A stretch of 13,679 nucleotides of DNA from an uncultured Streptococcus sp. (GTDB taxonomy: Bacteria > Bacillota > Bacilli > Lactobacillales > Streptococcaceae). A model generated the notes under the pieces. That model did not search any database and was not told the origin of the DNA. It worked only from the letters and a program-made list of their open reading frames with translations. Positions 7,792 through 13,114 of the stretch are shown piece after piece. The stretch is from contig CAAEFF010000112.1 in NCBI GenBank assembly GCA_900755085.1, forward strand, positions 1-13,679, written 5' to 3'. Position 1 is the first letter of the stretch. Each line of letters starts with the position of its first letter. A program made the translations under genes and the position numbers.

Positions 7792-7968
7792 AGAAAGGAA
7801 GGGCAGTTCGGGTTTGAATTGAACCCGGGCTATCCATGACTTTCAAAACGATATTTAATTGAACCCGCCCTAAAAGCTGTGTGAAAAAGATCGATTGTCT
7901 TGCAAGTCCAGTACTTGCTGCGACAATCCCCTATTTTCACTTTGCTTTTTACGGGCTTGGTATCTTAT
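7792..7968 (+). repeat. Structured repeat, unit 1 (about 177 bases, with internal 40-base insertion)
   Basis: First of two tandem units filling the gap before deoD. It opens AGAAAGGAAGGGC. A small hairpin pairs CGGGTT (7809-7814) with AACCCG (7822-7827 or 7862-7867). A long arm follows: GCCC (7867-7870) with GGGC (7953-7956), AAAAGC (7872-7877) with GCTTTT (7944-7949), GTGAAAA (7881-7887) with TTTTCAC (7934-7940), GATTGTC (7893-7899) with GACAATC (7922-7928), and GCAAGT (7902-7907) with ACTTGC (7913-7918) around a CCAGT loop. The tail is TTGGTATCTTATAG. Apart from the 40-base insertion it aligns end to end with unit 2. It is not followed by a T run where a simple terminator would have one. 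I do not recognise a named element, and the orientation is assumed from the deoD operon. Confidence 0.75.
7817..7867 (+). repeat. 11-base direct repeat, 40 bases apart, inside unit 1
   Basis: AATTGAACCCG occurs at 7817-7827 and again at 7857-7867. The 40-base offset equals the length difference between unit 1 (177 bases) and unit 2 (about 137). The sequences after the two copies are also loosely alike (AAACGAT against AAAGATCGAT), so this looks like an old partial tandem duplication. It gives the 5' arm CGGGTT two possible partners. Confidence 0.75.
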
Positions 7969-8104
7969 AGAAAGGTAAGAGCGTGTGTTCTGATTTGAAC
8001 ACGAGCGGAAAGCTCGGAAAATAGATAATCTGACTGAGAAATCAGGATTTCTCGTCAGATTCCTAATTTTCATTCGCTTTCTGGTCGCTCTTTGTATCAT
8101 AAAC
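7969..8104 (+). repeat. Structured repeat, unit 2, ending at the deoD start
   Basis: It opens AGAAAGGTAAGAGCG like unit 1. GTGTTC (7985-7990) pairs with GAACAC (7997-8002). The long arm pairs GAGCG (8003-8007) with CGCTC (8086-8090), AAAGC (8009-8013) with GCTTT (8076-8080), GAAAAT (8017-8022) with ATTTTC (8066-8071), AATCTGAC (8027-8034) with GTCAGATT (8054-8061), and GAGAAAT (8036-8042) with ATTTCTC (8047-8053) around CAGG. The internal loop AGAT/CCTA (8023-8026 and 8062-8065) is the same as in unit 1, while most helices differ in both strands. Its 5' AAGAGCG (7977-7983) can alternatively pair with CGCTCTT (8086-8092). The tail TTTGTATCATAAAC abuts the deoD ATG. Confidence 0.75.
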
Positions 8105-8105
8105 T

Positions 8106-8816
8106 ATGTCTATCCATATTGCTGCTCAGCAGGGTGAAATTGCTGATAATATTCTTCTTCCTGGGGATCCTCTTCGTGCGAAATTTATTGCTGAGAATTT
8201 CCTTGAAGATGCTGTATGCTTTAACGAAGTCCGGAACATGTTTGGTTACACGGGTACCTATAAGGGTCACCGTGTTTCTGTCATGGGAACAGGTATGGGG
8301 ATGCCATCCATCTCCATCTATGCGCGTGAGTTGATTGTCGACTACGGTGTGAAGAAATTGATCCGTGTCGGAACTGCGGGTTCTTTAAATGAGGACGTTC
8401 ATGTCCGTGAATTAGTCTTGGCGCAAGCAGCCGCAACCAACTCCAACATCATCCGCAACGATTGGCCTCAATTTGATTTCCCTCAAATCGCTAGCTTTGA
8501 TCTTTTGGACAAGGCTTACCACATTGCCAAAGACCTTGGTATGACAACCCACGTCGGCAACGTCTTGTCATCAGACGTCTTCTATTCAAACTATGGTGAA
8601 AAGAACATTGAACTTGGTAAATGGGGTGTGAAAGCTGTAGAAATGGAAGCAGCGGCTCTTTACTATCTTGCGGCACAACACCATGTCGATGCGCTGGCTA
8701 TCATGACGATTTCAGACAGTTTGGTCAACCCTGAAGAGGACACTACAGCAGAAGAACGCCAAACAACCTTCACGGATATGATGAAGGTTGGTCTAGAAAC
8801 CTTGATTGCAGACTAA
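8106..8816 (+). CDS. deoD: Purine nucleoside phosphorylase, hexameric DeoD type
   Basis: DeoD cleaves purine (deoxy)nucleosides, including adenosine, with phosphate. Aligned by eye with the well-known E. coli enzyme, H4, G20, R24, R43 and R87 (phosphate site), E179-M180-E181 (sugar site) and S203-D204 (base protonation, in TISDSL) are all present at the same numbers, and length (236) is normal. The start MSIHIAAQQ is what the family shows, so the ATG is secure, yet the bases before it (TTTGTATCATAAACT) contain no Shine-Dalgarno sequence. They are the tail of repeat unit 2. The stop overlaps the next gene's ATG by one base (TAATG). It broadens the substrate range given by punA. Confidence 0.96.
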   Translation: MSIHIAAQQGEIADNILLPGDPLRAKFIAENFLEDAVCFNEVRNMFGYTGTYKGHRVSVMGTGMGMPSISIYARELIVDYGVKKLIRVGTAGSLNEDVHVRELVLAQAAATNSNIIRNDWPQFDFPQIASFDLLDKAYHIAKDLGMTTHVGNVLSSDVFYSNYGEKNIELGKWGVKAVEMEAAALYYLAAQHHVDALAIMTISDSLVNPEEDTTAEERQTTFTDMMKVGLETLIAD

Positions 8817-9583
8817 TGGCAGAATTCCTTCATGATGAATGGCTCTACGATCTTCATCATTATCACTATAGCCGTGCCCTTCGCTCCCTTCAGCAAAAAG
8901 GGAATGTGCAGGATTTGCTGGTGAGTTTATTGCAGGTGATGGCAGAACGTCGTGAGCTCAATATCCAACCTGTCATGAATCAACAGTTGAAAACAGAAGT
9001 CTTAGAAGTGACTGGTTTTCAACTTTTTTGGCATGAAAATCCCGAGGATGAACAGCTGGTCAACTACCTTTATGACCTCGAAGCTAAGTTGAGAAATGAA
9101 CAGATCATTGACTTTATTCGAGCTGTTAGTCCGGCTATCTACCGGATCTTTATGCGATTGATTCAGTTGAAAATTCCTGATATTACCAACTATATCCATA
9201 ACTCCAAAGAATCCAGTTATGACCGTTGGAAGTTTGAGAGTCTGCATGCGTCAGACAACCCTATCCTGCAGCAATTCCACAGTGAAAGTGTCGTCAATTC
9301 ATCCAGTTTGACAGAGTTGATTGTGCAGTTGGACTTGCCAGATCGCGTCAAAATTGCGTCCCAGCAATTACGGGAGCTAGAAAGATCCGTTCGCAATCCC
9401 TTGGCCCATTTGATCAAGCCCTTTGATGAGGAAGAGCTCAATCGGACGACGGGTTTCTCTTCTCAGGATTTTATGAAGAATTTGATTGACCTTGCAAGCT
9501 ACACAGGCATTCATTATGATCAAGCTCACTTTTATTTTGATCAGGCCAATGCTGTCATGGAAGAGTTACTAAAGGAGAAGTAG
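8816..9583 (+). CDS. Uncharacterised HEPN-like protein (possible RNase)
   Basis: A 255-residue soluble, mostly helical protein with no membrane segment. I do not recognise it as a named gene. Near the C-terminus, RNPLAH at 193-198 fits the R-x4-H motif (RNxxxH form) of HEPN ribonucleases. It is flanked by helical ELERSV and KPFDEEELNRTTGFSS, reminiscent of the HEPN half of Csm6-type CRISPR RNases. No N-terminal CARF ligand-binding domain is apparent, the protein is much shorter than full Csm6 (about 400 residues or more), and there are no cas genes or array here. The ATG overlaps the deoD stop by one base, so translation is likely coupled, and the sirtuin gene follows directly. Existence of the gene is sure; the HEPN call is an inference from one motif and its context. 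Confidence 0.7.
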   Translation: MAEFLHDEWLYDLHHYHYSRALRSLQQKGNVQDLLVSLLQVMAERRELNIQPVMNQQLKTEVLEVTGFQLFWHENPEDEQLVNYLYDLEAKLRNEQIIDFIRAVSPAIYRIFMRLIQLKIPDITNYIHNSKESSYDRWKFESLHASDNPILQQFHSESVVNSSSLTELIVQLDLPDRVKIASQQLRELERSVRNPLAHLIKPFDEEELNRTTGFSSQDFMKNLIDLASYTGIHYDQAHFYFDQANAVMEELLKEK

Positions 9584-10315
9584 ATGGATAAGATTGCTCA
9601 ATTACAGAAGATGATTGATCAGAGTCAAAGCATCGTCTTTTTCGGGGGTGCCGGCGTCTCTACGGAGTCGAATATTCCGGACTTTCGGAGCTCAGATGGT
9701 GTCTATAGTGTTCAGGTAGGACGGCATTTGACAGCCGAGCAATTGGTCTCACATACCGTGTTTGAGCGCTATCCAGAGGACTTTTTCGACTTCTATAAGA
9801 AATACCTACTCTATCCCGATGCCAAGCCCAATGCAGCCCATCGGTATCTGGCTCGTCTTGAAGAAGCTGGTAAGCTCAAGGCAGTCGTGACACAAAATAT
9901 CGATAGTCTCCATGAAATGGCGGGGTCTAAGAAAGTCTTGAAGCTCCATGGTAGTGCTGACCGTAATTACTGTACCAGTTGCCAGCGATTTTATGATTTA
10001 GAGGCCTTTCTAGCTTTAGAAGGCCCGGTTCCACACTGTTTGGACTGCGGTAAGGTGGTTAAACCAGATGTGACACTTTACGAGGAGCCTCTCGATATGG
10101 AGGTCTTTAGCCAAGCGGCCCAAGCCATCCAGGCAGCCGATCTTCTCATTATCGGCGGGACCTCCCTTGTGGTCTACCCAGCAGCCAGCCTGATCCAGTA
10201 TTTCCAAGGGAAGAAACTGGTTGTCATCAATAAGACCAGTATCCCACAAGACAAGCAAGCGGACCTGGTTATCGAAGGAAAGATTGGGGAAGTATTTTCT
10301 AAATTAAGACAATAA
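9584..10315 (+). CDS. NAD-dependent protein deacylase, Sir2 family (sirtuin)
   Basis: Sirtuins remove acyl groups from lysines, using NAD and releasing nicotinamide and O-acyl-ADP-ribose. Seen here: GAGVSTESNIPDFRS at 22-36 (NAD binding), TQNID at 103-107, catalytic H122 in KLHGS, a zinc site from Cys130, Cys133, Cys152 and Cys155, GTSLVVYPA at 192-200, and VINKT near 214-218. The length of 243 is normal for a bacterial single-domain sirtuin. VVKPDVTLYEE replaces the commoner VRPDVVxFGE, a modest variation. GGAG lies six bases before the ATG, which directly follows the TAG of the HEPN-like gene. Last gene of the salvage run, it ends inside a strong terminator. In this context it may respond to NAD or nicotinamide turnover, but that is inference. 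Confidence 0.93.
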   Translation: MDKIAQLQKMIDQSQSIVFFGGAGVSTESNIPDFRSSDGVYSVQVGRHLTAEQLVSHTVFERYPEDFFDFYKKYLLYPDAKPNAAHRYLARLEEAGKLKAVVTQNIDSLHEMAGSKKVLKLHGSADRNYCTSCQRFYDLEAFLALEGPVPHCLDCGKVVKPDVTLYEEPLDMEVFSQAAQAIQAADLLIIGGTSLVVYPAASLIQYFQGKKLVVINKTSIPQDKQADLVIEGKIGEVFSKLRQ

Positions 10316-10354
10316 AAAATATCTGAGTGAACATGGATCACTCAGATATTTTTT
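10314..10354. terminator. Bidirectional terminator shared by the sirtuin gene and cpsY
   Basis: A 17-base-pair perfect stem, 10314-10330 with 10338-10354, has six A at its left end and six T at its right around the loop ACATGGA. It overlaps the stop codons of both convergent genes (10313-10315 and 10353-10355), so there is no intergenic space beyond the hairpin. Confidence 0.93.
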
Positions 10355-11261
10355 ACTTATCAAACTTCACTTCCTCAAGCAAGTACTCGATAAATTTTTC
10401 TCCCATTTTTGAGAGAGCTGTTTTCTCATGTTTGATATAGACCAGCTCGATCGGATCTTCAATATCAAGGGGAATGGAGACGATGTTATCGCCATTGAGA
10501 TTACTGTTTAGGATCCCGGTCGCAATGGTGTAGCCATCCAGACCGATCAAGAGATTAAAGAGGGTAGCCCGGTCACTGACGACGATGGATTTCTTATGGT
10601 GCTCTTGAGAGAGGATCTCTTCTGAGAAGTAGAAGGAGTTGTGAGTCCCTTGGTCGTAGCTAAGGTATGGGAAATCTTCCAGATCTGACAAGTGGACGAT
10701 CTCCTTCTTGGCAAGGGGATTGGTCTTGCTGACAAAGATATGAGGCTGCGCTGTAAAGAGGTGGGTCGCAATCAGGTGATTATCATCTAGCATCTTAGAG
10801 AGGACATCTCGGTTGTAGCTATTCAAAAAGAGTACGCCAACTTCGCTTCGGAAATTCTTGACGTCATCGATGATCTCCCAAGTCCGCGTCTCCCTTAGGA
10901 AGAGCTCGTATTTTTCCATGTCACTTTTCTTGAGGAGAGAAACGAAGGCCTCAACGACGAAGGCGTAGTGCTGTGAAGAGACACTAAAGAGTTCACGAGA
11001 GCCCACAGGATTTTTATAGCGCTCGGACAAGAGGTCGATCTGCTCGACCACCTGGCGGGCATAAGAAAGAAACTCCATCCCATCACGAGTTAGAGTGATT
11101 CCTTTGGGATTCCGGATAAAGATTTCAATTCCCATCTCATTTTCCAAGTCCTTAACGGCATTGGAAAGGCTAGGTTGCGTGATGAAGAGTTGTTTTGCGG
11201 CCTCGTTCATAGAGCCGGTTTCGACGATTTTGATAATGTATTGTAATTGTTGTATTCTCAT
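10353..11261 (-). CDS. cpsY: LysR-type transcriptional regulator, CpsY/MtaR-like
   Basis: A 302-residue LysR regulator. The N-terminal winged helix-turn-helix covers about 1-60 (LQYIIKIVETGSMNEAAKQL, then ITQPSLSNAVKDLE), followed by a linker helix and a periplasmic-binding-protein-like effector domain from about 90. The sequence looks like streptococcal CpsY/MtaR, known from group B Streptococcus and S. iniae for control of methionine uptake and of capsule or surface and innate-immunity traits. The symbol is given by resemblance. The gene converges on the sirtuin gene and is divergent from a membrane protein gene. The ATG at 11261 has no ribosome binding site and lies six bases after an extended -10, which points to a leaderless mRNA. 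No target operon adjoins it apart from the divergent gene. Confidence 0.88.
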   Translation of the reverse strand: MRIQQLQYIIKIVETGSMNEAAKQLFITQPSLSNAVKDLENEMGIEIFIRNPKGITLTRDGMEFLSYARQVVEQIDLLSERYKNPVGSRELFSVSSQHYAFVVEAFVSLLKKSDMEKYELFLRETRTWEIIDDVKNFRSEVGVLFLNSYNRDVLSKMLDDNHLIATHLFTAQPHIFVSKTNPLAKKEIVHLSDLEDFPYLSYDQGTHNSFYFSEEILSQEHHKKSIVVSDRATLFNLLIGLDGYTIATGILNSNLNGDNIVSIPLDIEDPIELVYIKHEKTALSKMGEKFIEYLLEEVKFDK

Positions 11262-11267
11262 GCTTCT

Positions 11268-11276
11268 ATTTTAACA
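11268..11276 (-). promoter_or_regulatory. Extended -10 promoter of cpsY giving a leaderless transcript
   Basis: On the minus strand TGT followed by TAAAAT (hexamer at 11268-11273) forms an extended -10. Six bases separate it from the A of the ATG at 11261, the usual place for +1. The -35 region at 17-base spacing is poor (GGGAAA). Confidence 0.6.
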
Positions 11277-11404
11277 CAAAAAAGCGCGTTTTTCCCGTAA
11301 AATATGGTTTTTCAAGGACTGTATCAGAGAATAAGTCAGGCTAAGATAGGTACTAGGAAGTAGGCTAGATAAAATAGTTAAAAAATAGAAGCTTTGAAAG
11401 AAAA

Positions 11405-11434
11405 TCTCCATCTGGGGACTGATTTTGATGGAGA
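11405..11434. promoter_or_regulatory. 8-base perfect inverted repeat in the cpsY/membrane-protein intergenic region
   Basis: TCTCCATC (11405-11412) and GATGGAGA (11427-11434) are perfect inverted copies separated by 14 bases. It lies just upstream of the putative promoter of the plus-strand gene, so it could be an operator; no T run follows, so it is unlikely to be a terminator. The protein bound, if any, is unknown. The rest of the 243-base gap shows only A/T-rich sequence. Confidence 0.35.
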
Positions 11435-11448
11435 AATACAGTTTTGCC

Positions 11449-11478
11449 TTGCTCAAGGAGAGATTTGATTGATAAAAT
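11449..11478 (+). promoter_or_regulatory. Putative promoter of the 474-residue membrane protein gene
   Basis: TTGCTC (11449-11454) and TAAAAT (11473-11478) are 18 bases apart. The -10 matches five of six bases, the -35 only about three. A start near 11485 would leave a 20-base leader with AGGAG at 11495-11499, five bases before the ATG. Confidence 0.45.
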
Positions 11479-11504
11479 GGTAAAAAATGGATTGAGGAGA
11501 TCTT

Positions 11505-12929
11505 ATGAAAAAACTCGTTTCCTGGTATAAGAAAAAGGATAAGGAATTGGAAACCCATTTCACAGCCGGTCTGTTACAGATCAATTTTTTGACCAATGCT
11601 TTGATTCTATTGGCCTTTTACATTTATTTTGTCATTAGTCAGTCGCTCTATGCCCTGTCGGATCCATTCATCAAATTTAGTGTTTGGGAGATCATTGCCT
11701 TCACCATGGAGATCTTTCCCTACGGTTTGACTCTGGCTCTCTTTGTCCCCAATATTTTTGTCATTATCTATGGGATCGGTCGGTGGTCCAGCATCCAGTT
11801 CAAAGAAGCAGAGGAAGATGCTCTCAAAGATCCGGATCTGTTTGAAGATAGAGGGTTAGTGAAGGGAGAAGAGCTGATAGAAGAAGACACATTCACAACT
11901 GAAGCACCAAGTCCTGGGCCTGTCAAAAAGAAAAAGAAACAGCCAACAATCGTTCTTTGGTTTGGGCTCTTTGGTTGCTTTCTCGAAGCGATTTTCATTT
12001 TCATCGTCAAGGATATGACCTTTTACGATTGGAGTGAGAGCTTGATCAATTCTCAGAAGCACGCCTTGATCTGGTCTGGCGCGTATCCAACCTTCTTCAC
12101 CTTTGCTGCCCTCGCCTTGCTAGCCTTGATCATCTATTCTTATCGGGATGCCAATTCCCTCTCTCCTCTTCTCAATGTCTTTTGTATCAGTGGGATTCTA
12201 GGTGGAGTGGTTCTCCTCTTAGTTTTTGATTATCAGCTGCAGGTAGCAAGTTTTCACACCCTTTTCTTACTGATCTATTCCATAAATCTCTTGTGGGTTC
12301 GTATCAAGGAGTGGCAGGAAGAGCGAACAGAGATCACCTATAAGAATTGTCTGTTTCAGTATTTCCATCAGCTCTTAAACAAGTCACGTAACTGGCCTTG
12401 GCTAGCGGTCCTTGTTGCTCTTCCGACCCTTGCCCTTGTTGTCCTCGTTCTCATGCTCTTTGGGCAGCAACCGGATTCCATGATCAAGGCCTGGACCAAT
12501 ACAGCTGACTGGGCCTTCTCACAGAAGATCCCCCCTCAGAATCTCATCATTGATGAGCACTATCTCTGTACGGTTGCGGCTGGTGGGCATGAAAAGGTGG
12601 TCAAGCCCCAGCGGATGGGGGTCCGTCACGGTCATCCTGTTGTGGTCAATCGCCAGCTTTGTGTTGCCAATGCCTTTGAACAGGTACTAGAAGAAAAGAC
12701 GCCGCGATTCCATCGCTTCTTGCGCCGCAATTATGACCGCTATGGCTATCCTTTTGCCAAACATATCAAGAAGAAATGGGTTATGGACCTGATTTACTAC
12801 CTAATGAAACCCTTGGAATGGATCTTTTTACTGGTTCTTTATCTAGTCGATCGCAAGCCTGAGAACCGAATCGCCATGCAATACATCAAACCGATTCCAG
12901 AAGATTTTGATCCCAAGAAAGCTTCTTAA
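11505..12929 (+). CDS. Polytopic membrane protein of unknown function, DUF6688-like
   Basis: A 474-residue protein with hydrophobic segments at about 29-45, 63-90, 148-167, 193-212, 221-240, 246-265, 297-320 and 430-448. A hydrophilic loop at about 97-147 is acidic and then ends in a run of five lysines. The C-terminal soluble stretch at about 350-420 is rich in His, Cys and Arg (H352, C355, H362, H375, H377, C386, H403) with blocks such as CTVAAGGHEKVV, RHGHPVVVNRQLCVANAFE and RRNYDRYGYP. This part resembles what I recall of the DUF6688 family. The spacing of Cys and His could suit a metal site or a catalytic domain, but no known motif is met. AGGAG lies five bases before the ATG. The gene is divergent from cpsY, making it a candidate target, and no terminator separates it from the pyrK promoter. 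Confidence 0.75.
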   Translation: MKKLVSWYKKKDKELETHFTAGLLQINFLTNALILLAFYIYFVISQSLYALSDPFIKFSVWEIIAFTMEIFPYGLTLALFVPNIFVIIYGIGRWSSIQFKEAEEDALKDPDLFEDRGLVKGEELIEEDTFTTEAPSPGPVKKKKKQPTIVLWFGLFGCFLEAIFIFIVKDMTFYDWSESLINSQKHALIWSGAYPTFFTFAALALLALIIYSYRDANSLSPLLNVFCISGILGGVVLLLVFDYQLQVASFHTLFLLIYSINLLWVRIKEWQEERTEITYKNCLFQYFHQLLNKSRNWPWLAVLVALPTLALVVLVLMLFGQQPDSMIKAWTNTADWAFSQKIPPQNLIIDEHYLCTVAAGGHEKVVKPQRMGVRHGHPVVVNRQLCVANAFEQVLEEKTPRFHRFLRRNYDRYGYPFAKHIKKKWVMDLIYYLMKPLEWIFLLVLYLVDRKPENRIAMQYIKPIPEDFDPKKAS

Positions 12930-12944
12930 GTCACCGATTTCTAC

Positions 12945-12973
12945 TTGACAAGCGACCAGTAGCGCGATATAAT
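12945..12973 (+). promoter_or_regulatory. Consensus promoter of the pyrK operon
   Basis: TTGACA (12945-12950) and TATAAT (12968-12973) are both perfect, 17 bases apart. Such a strong promoter followed by an attenuator is the usual design of PyrR-controlled genes. The start falls near 12980, about 135 bases before pyrK. Confidence 0.93.
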
Positions 12974-12986
12974 GAGACAAATTTAG

Positions 12987-13016
12987 CCTTTAAGAGGTCC
13001 AGAGAGGCCTGCAAGG
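12987..13016 (+). promoter_or_regulatory. PyrR-binding loop (anti-antiterminator) in the pyrK leader
   Basis: The segment GGTCCAGAGAGGCCT at 12996-13010 fits the PyrR-binding consensus (ARUCCNGNGAGGYU-like). The outer stem pairs CCTT (12987-12990) with AAGG (13013-13016) and the inner stem AGG with CCT. In known pyr leaders PyrR with UMP stabilises this hairpin. When it does not, GCAAGG (13011-13016) can pair with CCTTGC (13067-13072) and block the terminator. A further hairpin (TCAGC-AGAC with GTCT-A-GCTGA, 13033-13054) lies between. The pyrR gene is not in the window. Confidence 0.92.
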
Positions 13017-13063
13017 AAAGACAGAAAAAAGTTCAGCAGACGGAGTCTAGCTGATCATTTGTG

Positions 13064-13090
13064 GGACCTTGCTTTTGCGAGGTCTTTTTT
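13064..13090 (+). terminator. Attenuator terminator of the pyrK leader
   Basis: GACCTTGC (13065-13072) pairs with GCGAGGTC (13077-13084) through one G-U pair around TTTT, followed by six T. It stops transcription about 25 bases before pyrK when pyrimidine nucleotides are plentiful. It may also end read-through from the upstream membrane protein gene, which lacks a terminator of its own. Confidence 0.92.
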
Positions 13091-13114
13091 GCTGGAAGAA
13101 AGAAGAGGAAACCA

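Noticed and set aside
7836..7862. Eight-codon frame (MTFKTIFN) in the insertion of unit 1, as a possible leader peptide
   Set aside because: No Shine-Dalgarno sequence precedes it, no run of regulatory codons is present, and it is lost in unit 2.
8027..8075. Simple intrinsic terminator before deoD
   Set aside because: The hairpin is strong, but CCTAATTTTCATT follows rather than an unbroken T run, and those bases are used in pairing with the 5' arm.
7870..8100. Minus-strand open frame of 76 codons across the repeat units
   Set aside because: It exists only because the arms of the hairpins are open on both strands. It has no ribosome binding site, low-complexity basic composition and no family resemblance.
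7786..8105. Purine riboswitch before deoD
   Set aside because: The conserved three-way junction and loop sequences of the purine aptamer are absent. The structure is two long single arms instead.
7786..8105. CRISPR array or leader, prompted by tandem repeats near a HEPN-like gene
   Set aside because: There are only two units of 137-177 bases, no short identical repeats with unique spacers, and no cas genes.
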